A stretch of DNA of 64,000 nt from Melastoma dodecandrum (taxonomy: Eukaryota; Streptophyta; Magnoliopsida; Myrtales; Melastomataceae). The DNA is taken from NCBI GenBank assembly GCA_029817715.1, contig JARUPY010000095.1:1-64000 (forward strand). Direction: 5' to 3'. This document shows, piece after piece, positions 44,443-55,923 of the stretch. The first letter of the stretch is position 1, and every line of letters starts with the position of its first letter. Made by a program: the position numbers and the translations under genes. The notes under the pieces are model-generated. The model saw only the letters and a program-made list of their open reading frames with translations. It was not told the origin of the DNA and made no database searches.

Positions 44443-46190
44443 TACTTGCAGCAGGAAGAGGTTGTTCGTCGGAAAAGAAGAAACTAAGAATTAGACTTCG
44501 AAGTAAGAAGACGATGTGGAAAAGATGAAGGTCAGCTTCCGAAATGTGACAAAGAACCTGAAGAGGCAGTTCCTCTTTTAGTGAACGGACTATTGGCAGG
44601 ATAAAACCCTGAATTTTGATTAGTGGGAAAAACAAATGTTGCTCAGCAAGCCATGTGTGATGATGAAAGGAGGCAACACTTCAAGTGTTGAAACAGATTT
44701 CGAGATGTTTTAAACCGCGCATTTATTAATTAAAGACAAAAGTTTTTATGTAGAGATAAACATAAAGTCGTTCCACATTATGTTATAAAAAAATGGGCTT
44801 AATGTTGACACCTGAACTTTTAGGGCCACATTTATGTGTGAACTCGAGAAGGACCTAATGCTTTGAAGATCTCAGGATACAATCACGGTTAATCTCGAGA
44901 TCATGCTAAAGGGAGTTCTTCTCAATGTATAGAAGTTAATGTTGGGTTAATGATGCCCCAGAACTCGAGATAGCAAGGCAAAGCTACTTCTCGAGAAAGG
45001 GAAAGACCAGGAGTGATATGTCGCGAGATGGCGTATGGATCTTGAGATTAAGACTCATGGAAAGCAATTAGAGACAACTCAAGAAATACTATTGACCTTT
45101 AACACGTTAATAAAATCGTACATGTTGCAAACTCAGAGTACTTGCCTAAAACAAGATATTCATGATTCCTATAAATTAGGGATCTAATTACGCAATCTAG
45201 GCAAATAAGATTTTACCTGCAAAACTGCAACAAAAGTATAGAAGCCATAGAGAAAGAGAAGAAAGACACGATCAACTTCATAAGTCCAATTCGGTAAAGT
45301 TGATCTACAACTTTTGCTCTCTTTCCTAGTGTCTTGAAAGTGTCCAGAAACCTATCCAGCATCTAGAAACTGTCTATCTTTTGGATAATATTATAATCTT
45401 ATTTATGCTCCTTTGCATTGCTCCCTGCATTATAAAACTAATTATCGAAATATTATGAACACTGGCCATTATAGTTGACTAAATTATTAGCAACGGTTCT
45501 TGTATTGATAAATTTAAAACTATTTAACATGTAAATTTTAAATAAATGATTTAATTTTGCATAATATTTTCAATTATTATTAAAAATGAACTTTAATATA
45601 TGTAGTAGATTATCACGAAGAAGGGAAAAATTTCCAGTCTTCAAATAATGGTTTCTTATAACTAAGAGGTTCCCGGCCGGTTTAGTGTTTTTGCTCGACT
45701 GAGGCTCCAGTTATCCCTTAGGGTCATCGTAAGGTAATGAAATCTACGACGACCAGATAAATTAGACCTAGCAAGAGTAGGGCATGACAGGTACCCGGGA
45801 CTCGGCTGCTGAGAACCAAATCTAAGATCTCCAAGTTCGGTGCCCTTCCTAGTATGGCAGAGGACTCAATATTCCTTTAATATAGTAAGAACGATAGTAC
45901 GCATAAAAATAAAAAATAGCTACACGCGATTATTTTTAATTAGGCAATTTATAATTAATTTAAATTTTATTTTATTTTTAAAAATAAAAATGCATTTAAT
46001 TTACCAATAATAATCTTGTCACTGTTATGGTCACTCATGCTATAAATTATTATGCAGAACTCCTCCCGGAAAAGCACTATGATTCATCCTTTCAATTATA
46101 TCGGTCACTTAAACAAAAATGTCACCAAAATAATTGGTGACAAAAACGTGATTTTCCAATACCTACACTAAACAATATCATTAATTATTA
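44443..46190. other. No gene recognised; LTR-like stretch at 44803-45460
   Basis: From 44803 a segment starts 'TGTTGACACC', has a TATA-like 'TATAAAT' at 45170 and ends before 'actggccat' (45461), a possible damaged TGGCGACC site. It may be an LTR of an old Tat copy, perhaps the 3' LTR of the one carrying antisense ORF copy 2. The rest to 46190 is AT-rich with nothing recognisable. Confidence 0.3.
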
Positions 46191-47216
46191 AAAGCTTGGT
46201 AACGGGCTCGTGGGATTAGTAAAAGATTACTACGAATGATGGGCTTTTACTATAATTGACCGGTAAAATGTATAAAATGTCTAGTAATTTATAAAAAGTG
46301 TTGTTTACTAAATTTAACTTGTAAATTCTTCGTGCATTTTACTAAGCATTTACGGGAGGTTTACTATATATTTACCTAAATTTTTTAGTAATTCGTCTGT
46401 AAATTACGAAACAATAACGTGACATAGTAAAAGTCCATTGGGCTTAGTAAATTGTCACTTGTATAAACAGTACTGGGCTTAATACATTCTACTAACAAAT
46501 TAAGAATAGGTTTAGTACTATTTTACTAAAGTCTTAGTAAATTATTAGTAAATTATTAAACAACAACGGAGCTTAGTAAATTACTAGTAGGCTTAGTACA
46601 TTTTACTAACAAATTACTAATAGGTTTAATATTATTTTAGTAAATTTTAGTAAATCGTTAGTAAATTGCTAAACAGTAACGTGACTTAGTTAAAAACCTA
46701 TGGACTTAGTAAATTGTGTCATGCATGAACAGTAACGGGCTTTGTACATTTTACTAAGCACATTCTGAGAAGTTTAGTAACTATTTACTAAATTTTAAGT
46801 AAATCGTTAGTAAATTACTAAATAGTAAAGTGGCTTAGTAAAATGCCCATGGGCTTAGTACATTGTCTCACACATGAACAGTAATGGGCTTTGTACATTT
46901 TACTAAGCACATTCCGAGAAGTTTTGTAACTATTTACTAAATTTTAAGTAAATCGTTAGTAAATTACTAAATAGTAAAGTGGATTAGTAAAAGTCTCATG
47001 GCTTAGTAAATTGTCTCATATATGAACAATAATGGACTTTGTACATTTTACTAACAAACTACTAATAGGTTTAGTATTATTTTACTAAATTATTAGTAAA
47101 TGTTAGTAAATTACTAAATAGTAACATGGCTTAATAAAAGGGCCATGGTCTTAGTAAAAGTTCGTACATTTGTACTAAACTTTTACTAAGCCCAAGTATT
47201 CGTTACCAAAACTTTC
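46191..47216. mobile_element. Non-autonomous TIR element filled with 149-bp tandem repeats
   Basis: The ends are imperfect inverted repeats of about 36 bp: 46191-46225 and the reverse complement of 47180-47216 share '(t)ttggtaacg' and 'ttagtaaaag'. The interior holds tandem repeats with period 148-149 bp (starts at 46737, 46886 and 47034, with more diverged copies from about 46460). Each is rich in the short palindrome-like phrase 'ttagtaaattactaa'. No ORF. It resembles a MITE or a Mutator-like element with repeat-built arms. No target-site duplication could be settled. Confidence 0.6.
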
Positions 47217-48758
47217 AAAGCATTTACTAAAAGATGGCACTGTTTAGTATTATATTACTAAATAGGGCAAATTTTAGAAAAAGCCGCGGAATCGGCCATG
47301 GGAGAGACGATAGCCGCTTCCCTTTCAAGCTACATACGACTTGTCATAGTACTATCGGTTTCAAGTGTGTAGGTTTGTTTAGGAACTGAGTAGTGATTAC
47401 GAGAACTGATCAAAATAATTAAAAAATTATAAATATTAATAGTACGTAATGTGTAAGTATATATAAAGGGATATAATATTTTATATTTCATTTCTCAATA
47501 AAGCAACAGCGTAATAGATTACCTTCTGATACATCAAAAGATCCCACCAATTGCAATAATGCCAATTGTTCTTACAAGTAAATAAACGAGGAATGACGAA
47601 TGTATGGTTAGATTGTAAAAAAATTCTTCAAGATTAGTATTTTTAAAATATAACATTAGTGGCCGGTTTTCAATACACATCACTAAAAAGTGGTTGTTTT
47701 TGAAGACTCGACCATATGGAAAATATGGAGGGGCGGGTACCGCCCTTATGTGTGAAATAGTTATCCCATCAACACCCCGCCCACGGTCAAATTCGTCGAA
47801 AGGGAACTCGCTTGGTTGTAGAGATGTGAACAAGGTTCTGGATAGCGGCCATGACCACAACGACGAGGAAGAAAGGATGGATGCCATGATGGACGACTGA
47901 CTATCTTCGTCTCATGGTTTTCCCCTCCCCTTTGGATAGGAAATCGTAGCTCGGTAGCATTTTCCAAGTCGTATAGCTTATACGAGGTTTGTACCAAAAC
48001 AACGTTGGTTATCAAAAAAATTCGCCAAATGTGGTTCTAGTTTGCTAAATACAAATTTACAACCTTAAGACGTGGTTCATAATTGCGCCACTTAAAATAT
48101 ATAGAAGATGGGATTACGAACCGCGTTTTTGATAAAAATGGTAAAAGACGCGGTTACCAACCCGTCTTTATATCTCGTCCAAATATAAGATATCTTCCCT
48201 CGACTCATTTTGACTTTAAAAATAAAAATTTCAGTGATGGATTGATTGGGGTGTAATGAATTGAACGGACGGGAAAAACTGGAGTAGTATGAATTTTGTT
48301 AACGAGTGTTTTTATTGTCCCTGAAGCCTCTCCCGGTGACCCACCGCCCCGTCGAACCCGGACGACCCCCGCTGCGGCCGCGGCCTTCTCCGCATCCCGC
48401 GAGCAACATTATGGCCTTTATTTATATTTAAACATTAATAATTAAAATTCTGTTCTCAGAGCGCCCATTAACAATACCCTATTTAGTTGTAGGTTGCCAT
48501 AATATTGTTATGAATTCACGGTTACCATAATCTTGTCATGTATTCATTCAAATCGTACCGATTAGGACCAGAGGGGGATGCTTAATAAATGAAACTGAGT
48601 GCTGCGAATTCCCCTCGAGGAAGTCTGATATATTCTCACCAAAAGTCACATGTATAACTCAACCCCCCGTGGGGAGGTGGAGCGACGTGTCATCATCTTC
48701 CCTTGATCACTCCTTTCCTCTTAAACCCCAACCCACCACGCACGGTCTTCTCCTCCGT
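47217..48758. other. No firm gene; small minus-strand open frame
   Basis: A 117-codon minus-strand frame (47887-47534) starts with a good ATG (MASILSSSSLWSWPLSR) and has a hydrophobic C-terminus. It has no family resemblance and no homologue here, so I do not call it. 48020-48180 has phrases recalling DNA-transposon ends ('aagacgcggtt' and 'aaccgcg'). 48340-48405 is a GC-rich islet. Confidence 0.3.
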
Positions 48759-49277
48759 ATGTTTTCCCCTGAGCGAATGGGTCCGCGCAAGAAGAAACCG
48801 CCAGTGGCATGCGTCGATGTCAGCGACTCGTCCGATATGGAGAAGGAAGAGCACGCCCCGCCCCCAGTCTCTCCCCCAGCCAAATGCTCCCATAGCGGCG
48901 AAGTGCATGAGAAGGACGAGAATGAAGAAAACGAGGATGATGAGTCTGATGACAGCGAGCCGGAAAGGAGTAAGAAGAAGGAGAAAGAGAAGGTTTCAGA
49001 CGACGACGACGGCAGCGGGACACATGCAGGCCTTAGTTGTTACAAGGAGCGGCTGTCCTTATGGGAGGATGCGATACTAAGAGCCGCGATGGAGATGTTC
49101 GGGTGGTCCAACGAGTTCACGAGGCTAAAGATGGCGGCCATGGAGCCATCTACCAGGGATTCGATGGCGAAGAAATGGATCGAAATCCAGGTCAAGCTGG
49201 AGAAGGCCATCATCAACCGTAACCACGTGGAAGGTGAATGTCTGAAAACCATCTTCCCATCAACCGTTTCCAGGTGA
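48759..49277 (+). CDS. Hypothetical acidic/basic protein, 172 aa
   Basis: ATG at 48759 (MFSPERMGPRKKKPP). An upstream in-frame start at 48669 is GTG and not plausible. Residues 1-35 are basic/Pro-rich (RKKK, possible nuclear signal); about 35-110 are strongly charged with Glu/Asp runs alternating with 'SKKKEKEKVSDDDD'. The C-terminal 60 residues look helical ('YKERLSLWEDAILRAAMEMF', 'MAKKWIEIQVKLEKAI'). No domain recognised. It has no stops or shifts, unlike everything around it, and codons are GC-richer than the flanks. It could be an intronless gene, a first exon (a possible GT donor follows at 49274) or a captured fragment. Low-complexity charge makes chance coding less likely but not excluded. 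Confidence 0.4.
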   Translation: MFSPERMGPRKKKPPVACVDVSDSSDMEKEEHAPPPVSPPAKCSHSGEVHEKDENEENEDDESDDSEPERSKKKEKEKVSDDDDGSGTHAGLSCYKERLSLWEDAILRAAMEMFGWSNEFTRLKMAAMEPSTRDSMAKKWIEIQVKLEKAIINRNHVEGECLKTIFPSTVSR

Positions 49278-50251
49278 AAACACCTAGAATCTTCTGATGT
49301 TTCTCCCTATAGTTTTTTTGAGTGAACCGGTGCTGGTGGGAAAAGAGCTGGTTCGTTCTTTTTGGGTTCGGTTCAGATGCTTGTAAAGAAATAAACCAGT
49401 CGTTTTGCTATAACCCCTGGCGAGGGTTTGATCAAAATGTTATGTCCATTTACGTCTCCCGGAAAGAAAAGAAAAAAAAAACCACCCACAAAAATATATG
49501 TATATTTATATTTAAAATCTTATGAACATTTTCAATTTTTTATTATCGGATCTATAATAAAAAATATAAATTATAAAATTTATTAAATATAAAGTATATA
49601 ACTTACGAATTAAATGTTAAACTCTTAAATTTAAAGAATATTTATAAATTCTTATGTGGTGGTCTTTTAGCTCTTGATCTCTCGGATGATTCATCTGATG
49701 ACCTATCTGTCTCACATCCTGTTGTCATTAGAATCTGTAAAAAATCCTTCAAGACAGCAAATAGTAAATGGAAGACTTTTAATTAGAAAATAAAATAACT
49801 AAATATCTGATAGAGATTTTGATTGGCGTGGCTATTATATTTCCTCTCTTTTCCTATTTCAGTTATCCATTTATTCTGTTTATTTTATGTGGGATCGGTG
49901 AAAAAAGAAAAAAAAAAACGAGAAAACACGATTTTTCAGGTAAAAGTGTTTCACATTATTTCAAAATTTTACTTATCAAGTGTATTTTTTTTTCATTTTC
50001 CATGAAATTTGAACACAGCCTTACGAAGATGACGAAAAAGATTGACAAGCAACTTGTAGCTAATTATATGATTTTTAAATAAGAATAAAATTAAACAATT
50101 TTATGACCATAATATTTGACGCTGGTGGGATCGATTTTCATCTCCACGGCAATAACAAAATTACTTATATATATATTATGGGATATGTAGTTATGAGTAA
50201 AATAACATTAGAGTAATAGACATTTATTGAAATAGCTACATGTAATGTATT
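49278..50251. other. AT-rich spacer, no gene seen
   Basis: Strongly AT-rich. Short open frames only, with Lys/Phe-rich composition expected from base content. Confidence 0.5.
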
Positions 50252-50387
50252 TGTTGACATGATGGACTATCTTGGGCCTATTTTCTGACGAAGCCCACAT
50301 TAGGACGCGGCGCCCAAGAGAGAAAAGACGGGACGCTCGCAACAGACCTATAGCTCTAATCTACACGGACTACACGACTGATTGGCG

Positions 50388-50597
50388 ACCCCGAGATCAG
50401 TGGGAGTCTACGGCCCACGTCTGCATAGGTAACACGTCTCAAAGGACGGATTGTTATCTCCGAAATCAGTGGAGTCTACAATCCACGTCCGCTCGGTTTG
50501 CACGTCTTAAAGGTCGGTTTATTAACTCCGAAATTAGTGGAGTCTACAACCCACGTCCGCAAGAGTGGCACGTCTTAGATGACAATTTGTTGACTCC
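50388..50597 (+). repeat. ~68-bp tandem repeats in U3 of Tat-2 LTR
   Basis: Three units built on 'ccgaaatcagtggagtctac' followed by 'ccacgtc' and 'cacgtcttaaa'. Also seen as three units in the 3' LTR (about 56060-56275). Each unit brings 'ccacgtc'/'cacgtct' motifs containing the plant ACGT core, so they may act as promoter elements. Confidence 0.75.
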
Positions 50598-50653
50598 GAG
50601 ATCCTTAGGGGTGGTTGAAATTAGAGGATCTTCAGAGGTCGTAACAGACCGGG

Positions 50654-50660
50654 TATAAAA
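50654..50660 (+). promoter_or_regulatory. TATA box of Tat-2 5' LTR
   Basis: 'TATAAAA' shortly downstream of the ~68-bp repeats, followed by the palindrome 'ggagatctcc'. Confidence 0.7.
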
Positions 50661-50789
50661 GGGAGGAGATCTCCCTTGGAAAACACACTATCAAATCAAC
50701 AGAAGCTTTATTTGCTCGTCACCTCTTAGATTGTTAGGATTCCCTGGCCTGGGCAAAACTCAATAAGTTTCATTGGTCTTCACTTCCAC

Positions 50790-51030
50790 AGTCAGAGTGA
50801 GCAACCGTAGCTCCGACAACCAAATTCCGTCTTTCCACCGTCAGAGTGAGCAACCGTAGCTCCGATAGTCAAACTCCGCCTTCACTTCCACCACCAGAGT
50901 GAGCAACCGTAGCTCTGGTAACAGATCCCCACCAGCACTCCACCCCCAGGACGAGCCACCGTAGTCCAAGTACGCAATTCCACCATCGATTCCGCCACCA
51001 AGGTGAGCAACCGTAGCCTTGGTATCCACA
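50790..51030 (+). repeat. ~50-bp tandem repeats in transcribed part of Tat-2 LTR
   Basis: Five units with the core 'agagtgagcaaccgtagctc', at about 50793, 50841, 50893, 50951 and 50998, the last two more diverged. Confidence 0.75.
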
Positions 51031-51380
51031 TCCGCCTGTAAATTCGACCACGCTCCGTTCACCAAGCCCAGCAACCGAGTTTTGCCAACCAAAGTTGCAA
51101 CTCTACAGCGTTCTATTTCAAGTCTACGACGTCATCGCCCGAATTCTCAAGTCCGCAGCGCCCAGCGCCAAGTCTACGACGTCTCCATCGTCCGGATTTG
51201 CAAGACTGTAGCGTTCAGCAGCAAGTTTACGACCCTGTCTCGTCATTTTCGTAGTATGTAGCGCACAGTAGCAAGGCTACAACATTGCACCGCCGTCTTT
51301 ATTTTATTTTTATGGCTGTAAACACCTTTTCTTTATTGTAAAACTTCACATATTCAATTTAATATATTTCATTTACTTAC

Positions 51381-51393
51381 TGGCGACCATATC
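51381..51393 (+). other. Tat-2 primer-binding site
   Basis: 'TGGCGACCATATC', nine bases past the LTR end. Same core as Tat-1. Confidence 0.65.
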
Positions 51394-52454
51394 TAAAAAC
51401 CTGTGAGTATTATTGCCAAATATTTCCGACGTGATCCGTTTTCGACGCGAACAGTATTTCATTATCTTATGTAAAAGGAAATTGGAAAGATCATGTTACA
51501 TGGGGAGGATGCTGGTATCGTTGAAGCTGTCCGAAACTCTTGGCGTGGAATTGTGTTCCCCGCAACACGTGTCGAATTTTACAATAATTTTCTTGTGGAC
51601 TCCGTAAAGTAAACAAAATACTGGAATTTAATCAAATACGGGCAAATACAATACTGTAATTTAATTAAACAATATTGTATTGCAGGTTTTGAATGCAGGC
51701 TGAAAGGTAAATATAATACCAGAATTGAATCAATCAATATTGAATTACAGGTCAACACTTACAGACATGACATAAGCGGAAAAATAACAAAGGACTTGAG
51801 AACGGTCGCAAAGTACTTCACGACGGCCGGCGGTGGATGAACGACGGCTATGGCAGATACCTTTAGCGGAATCTACCTTGGTGGATTGGTTGGATGTTGT
51901 GAGGATGGAATGTGGTTCCAGGACACTAAAGATAAAAGGATAAAACTAAGAGTTCAGTGTCTGAATTGTGTTGTGTGTTGTTGAATTTTTGATTCCTTAT
52001 ATATCTTCAGAATATTGTAGTTGCGTTTATTCAGCTTGTATGTGATCTTCCTAGATCATGCGCACGATCTGATTCCCATTTTATACGAGACATGCACGTC
52101 GTGCTCGAGCCGACCCTTCTGGATTTGCCACATGTCCTGCTTTCCTAACATAACCAGACGTGGTTTGATGTGAATCTCCTTGAGACATTACTGTCTCTCG
52201 AGTTGTGAGCGGCTATTCAAGTCTCGAGTAGTATGGGATTTGTCCATGAGAGACTCGAAATACTTCTCGAGTGTTGTTAATCTCGAGCCCTTGCTCCGAA
52301 TTCTCAAGTAGTGCTTACACCGATGTCTCGAATAACGATAAAATTGGGTCCTTGCTCACCTCAAGTGGGGTTCAAACGGATAGGTCAAAACAGGAACCTG
52401 TTTACTCAGCTCTGCACCTCCTATTGTGTCAACTACTTCTTCAAGCTTGTAGAC
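51394..52454 (+). other. Tat-2 leader, no gene recognised
   Basis: Long leader without a supported ORF. 51600-51760 repeats an AT-rich phrase ('caatattg'/'atactg'). 52180-52330 is rich in 'ctcgag', also seen at 44840-45010, hinting at a shared LTR family. Confidence 0.4.
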
Positions 52455-53629
52455 ATGTCCTCAAATGGGGAAATCGTGGTCAAACCCGCATGCTCTACAG
52501 CCACAGGTACTGGTGAAACTAACAACACTTGTTCGGAACCACAACAGGTACCAACGCGGACAGTAATAGGATACGATCCTTTGTCGGAGACTTTGTCGAG
52601 GTATGTTAAACTCTCCTTGGTTCTAAGAGATCAAGGGTAATTAAAGCGGTTAACCCTTCAAAATATTAACAAAAGGTAGTGGGCAAGACCACTTTGCCAC
52701 CAAGGGCCTGCAAGAGAAGGGACAGACGTCTAAGTCACGTCGCTAAGAGGCCTAGGCCTACCCTCTCAGGGGCCGCTCTACCTGCTAGGGTGCATACGAA
52801 GGGATTGAACGCCGAAGCAGAGCACATTGAGTCTACAGACCATTCAGAAGAGCCTGGCTCGAGATTCGATTACACCCCACTTCGGAGCGAAATCCCAAGT
52901 GATGTCGACGGGGAAATGAGGCCAATCATGAGCTACAACGCTCTTACCCTGCCTATAGACTTCGCTAATAAGCGAAAAGTGGAGACCCTAAGAGGTAAAG
53001 TGCCTCTTCCTTGTTCTCCTGCTTACCCAGCAGGCTATTCACTAAATTGGTTGGAGAAATCATTTGATAGCATGAAACAGCACATGCACTCTTTGTACAT
53101 AACCTCTACCTTTGACGGTACAGTGGTGAGTCGGGTCCTTGTGGACAATGGAGCTACTATAAACGTGCTTCATCTATCCAGGTTTAAAATACTTAGATAT
53201 AAGTCTCACGACTTGGTTAAAACCAATGTCGTAGTGAGTGGTTTTAATGGTAGGAAGTCTGAATGCTTAGGGGTTTTCTCTTTGCACCTCGAATTGGGTC
53301 GCCAGGAAAGAGAAACCGCTTTCTTTATTATAGACATAATTCCTACTTTTAATGCTTTGTTGGGCCGCGATTGGCTCCATAAAACTGCAGCTATTCCTTC
53401 TACTTTACATAGAGAGTTGATGTTATGGGTTGACTCTGAAATTGAAATTATCAAGGCTGATGAATACTCTTGTTGTGACAAAGATATCTTGCATGCAGAG
53501 ACAAGCAAGACTGTCAAGGACTTTACACTGGTGCAGCGCTATAAGCGTGGCGACCCTACTGTTGGGCCCCTTGGTCAACCATCTGGAAAGTTTGACTACA
53601 TTGTAGACTACGAAACATCGCATCCTTAG
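52455..53629 (+). pseudogene. Tat-2 gag start fused to protease
   Basis: 52455-52640 is a short gag N-terminus (MSSNGEIVVKPACS) ending in TAA. Nearly the whole capsid is missing. The frame 52679-53629 then gives the linker and retropepsin: 'DFANKRKVETLRG', active site 'VLVDNGATINVL' (codons 53144-53152), 'NALLGRDWLHKTAAIPSTLH' and the tail 'GDPTVGPLGQPSG'. This aligns well with Tat-1 22860-23600, so protease is the best-kept domain of both. The open frame is long (316 codons) although the element around it is badly truncated. Confidence 0.85.
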
Positions 53630-54009
53630 CCAGAGACGGGGCCAATTGTTCCAACTGGATGGGGAGACGAGCTGTCTGCCAAGGACATAGAGGAGTTTTG
53701 TAAGAGGTAATTCAAGCGAAAACCCCGTAAGGACCGATGGAGCAAAAAAGGATGAAGCTGGAAAGGATCAGCAAAACGCTATTGCGGAGTTTGAGCCTGA
53801 TAGACTCCTAAAGGAAGGGACCCATGCAAAACGAAGAAGGAAACGAAGCAGTCGCCGATGTCCTTCCACGATCATCTCTTGGTTTTCAATAAACTCAGAA
53901 GCGCTTAGAGCGCCTAACGCTTGTAATAAGCCCGTATCTACCGACTTAGGTGGCACAGAGGAATGCGAGTCTTTAATGACTCCATGCGACCCATTGCTCA
54001 CTATTAATC

Positions 54010-54740
54010 TAGGGAGCGAGTCTTCTCCCAGTATTCTTTTCATTAGTTCTTCAGTAAATAAAGAACTTTTTAATGCCATTGAAGGAGTACTTGAGGAATT
54101 CAAGGACTGATTCGCCTCGGATTATAATAAGATGCCAGGTTTAGACCGTAGACTAGTAGAACTCACCCCTCCCATTAAGAAGGATTTTAGACCAGTGCAG
54201 CAAGCACCAAGGCGCATGACTAAGGAAGTAACACAATTAGTCTTTGAAGTTAAAAAACTTTTTCGAGCAGGTTACAAAAGGACTTCACGCTATACAGAAT
54301 AGATTTTTAGCATCGTACCCGTCTTGAAAAAGAACGGCAAAATCAGAGTCTGTATAGACTTTAGAGATTTGAATCGTGCTACTCCAAAGGATGAATACCC
54401 TATGCCCATCGCAGACGATCTTATAGACAAGACAGCAGGGCATCAGATTATGTCGTTCATGGATGGTTTTTTTTGTTACAACCAAATCCTCATCGCGAAA
54501 GAGGACATACATAAAACAACATTCAGATGTCCCCTAGGAATATTCGGATGGGTAGTAATGCCATTTGGATTAAAGAACGCTGGTGCTACCTATCAGCGAT
54601 CAATGAACACTATATTTGATGCCTCTCTTGGCAAGACAGTAGAAGTCTACATTGATGATATAGTCGACCATCTCAGAAACGTTTTCATATGAAAAAAAAA
54701 CTCTTTGAAACAAAGCTCGCTTGTCCTTTTTTCTCGCACT
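54010..54740 (+). pseudogene. Tat-2 reverse transcriptase, truncated
   Basis: Lead-in 'DYNKMPGLDRR' near 54120, fingers 'VLKKNGKIRVCIDFRDLN', 'DEYPMPIADDLIDKTAG', 'PFGLKNAGATYQRSM', catalytic YIDD at 54648-54659. Residues directly after YIDDIV are shortened (straight to 'DHLRNVF') and recognisable RT ends by about 54740. In-frame stops lie near 54107 and 54299. RNase H and integrase do not follow. Confidence 0.85.
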
Positions 54741-55908
54741 TGGTTAGCCCTTCAACTGCTCCATCGTAGACCCAGTCGATTCCACTTTCTTTAGCTCCTC
54801 CGCTCCTTGTTCGTCTCCTACTGCCTTGTCTTCCCTGGAGTCTGGCAGCGGCGGGTCGACTCGTGAATACCTACGGTCTACCTCACTGGGCTTTCGCCTC
54901 TTCTTCCCTAGAGTCTGGCAGTAACGAGTCAACTTGTGAATACCTACAGTCTGTCTTATTGGGCCAAGAGAAAGCTCGCGTATGATGGGGCACTGAACAC
55001 TATAAGCCTTCTGCCCTTCGAGGTCAAGGGGCCTATTGTAATGTCGGATGATGAAGACAATGCAGCCCCAGGGTTTTCATTTACTCCAGGACTAGATCTG
55101 AGCCATTTGCAACAATACTTGGCTGTCTGAATGGCCTTCCGAGGTTGTCCAGCCTTTGGATTGCGTGCTGTGGGCGTCTCTTGCGGAAGGGTACACTGTT
55201 GTTGGAAGATTCTTCTTTGCAAAAGAATAGGATGAACTACAGGAAAGGAGAACCAGTAGTAGCGTGTACCCCAGGAAAACCTCCAGTAGGACAGATATGC
55301 CTTGTTACGGAGACGTACAGTCGCTTGTCTTTAAACAGGTAGTAGGGCTCCAGCATGTACGCTCCATAACACTCAATTGTATCAGCGCTGAGGGTTGTCT
55401 AGTTACCTGTGAGCACTAGCATCTGCAAGCAAGGCAATGGCTGCACGCAACACAGGGAATCACCAGCCTCGTGTCCCCGCTCTCCGAGCCAAGTGGAGAA
55501 CAATTTCTATACCACTGGTCTCTCAACGGGGGGGAAACGAAAGAAACCGCATATCTTCAAGAGATCCATAAAGTTCTCAACAGAAGAAGATGAAGGACTC
55601 TGTAATTAGGGGGACCATACCGGTAAGCAAGGCTTGGAAGCAAAACCCAAGATTTGGAAGGTGGAGATAAGGGACATCATCGAGGCAGGAAGTGAGGATT
55701 TCCAAAGAGTTTGTAAGGGTTTTTAAAGAAAGTTTGGAAGGAAGAAGACGAAAGGTTTTCTTTCTGCAGAAGATAAGAGGAAGAAGACGAAGGGCTTTCT
55801 TTCTGCAGAAGGGAGAAGACGAAAGGTTTTCTTTCTGCAGAAGATAAAAGATTTTCCGTCTGAAACAAGCAATGTCAAAAGTGCTCAGGCGACAGAAGTC
55901 CCCTCAGC
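54741..55908 (+). other. 3' part of Tat-2 without recognisable gene
   Basis: By analogy with Tat-1 this is where an antisense ORF would lie. I see only short open frames and no PMD motif. Contains a 73-bp duplication (54838 and 54911) and a ~37-bp triplication (55741-55850). Confidence 0.45.
55741..55850. repeat. ~37-bp tandem repeat, three copies
   Basis: Units of 'gaagaagacgaaaggttttc' followed by 'tttctgcagaag', starting at 55741, 55780 and 55814. Confidence 0.88.
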
Positions 55909-55919
55909 AAAAAAGGGGG
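55909..55919 (+). other. Tat-2 polypurine tract
   Basis: 'AAAAAAGGGGG' four bases before the 3' LTR. Confidence 0.85.
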
Positions 55920-55923
55920 CTTA

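Larger units (their letters stand above)
50252..51371 (+). repeat. Tat-2 5' LTR
   Basis: Starts 'tgttgacatgatgg' and ends 'tttca' before the PBS. It carries three separate tandem arrays: 3 x ~68 bp at 50388-50597, 5 x ~50 bp at 50790-51030 and ~4 x ~60 bp at 51115-51295. TATA box at 50654-50660. Confidence 0.85.

Noticed and set aside
47534..47887. 117-codon minus-strand frame starting MASILSSSS
   Set aside because: Plausible start but no recognisable domain, no splice support and AT-driven hydrophobic end; left as a note only.
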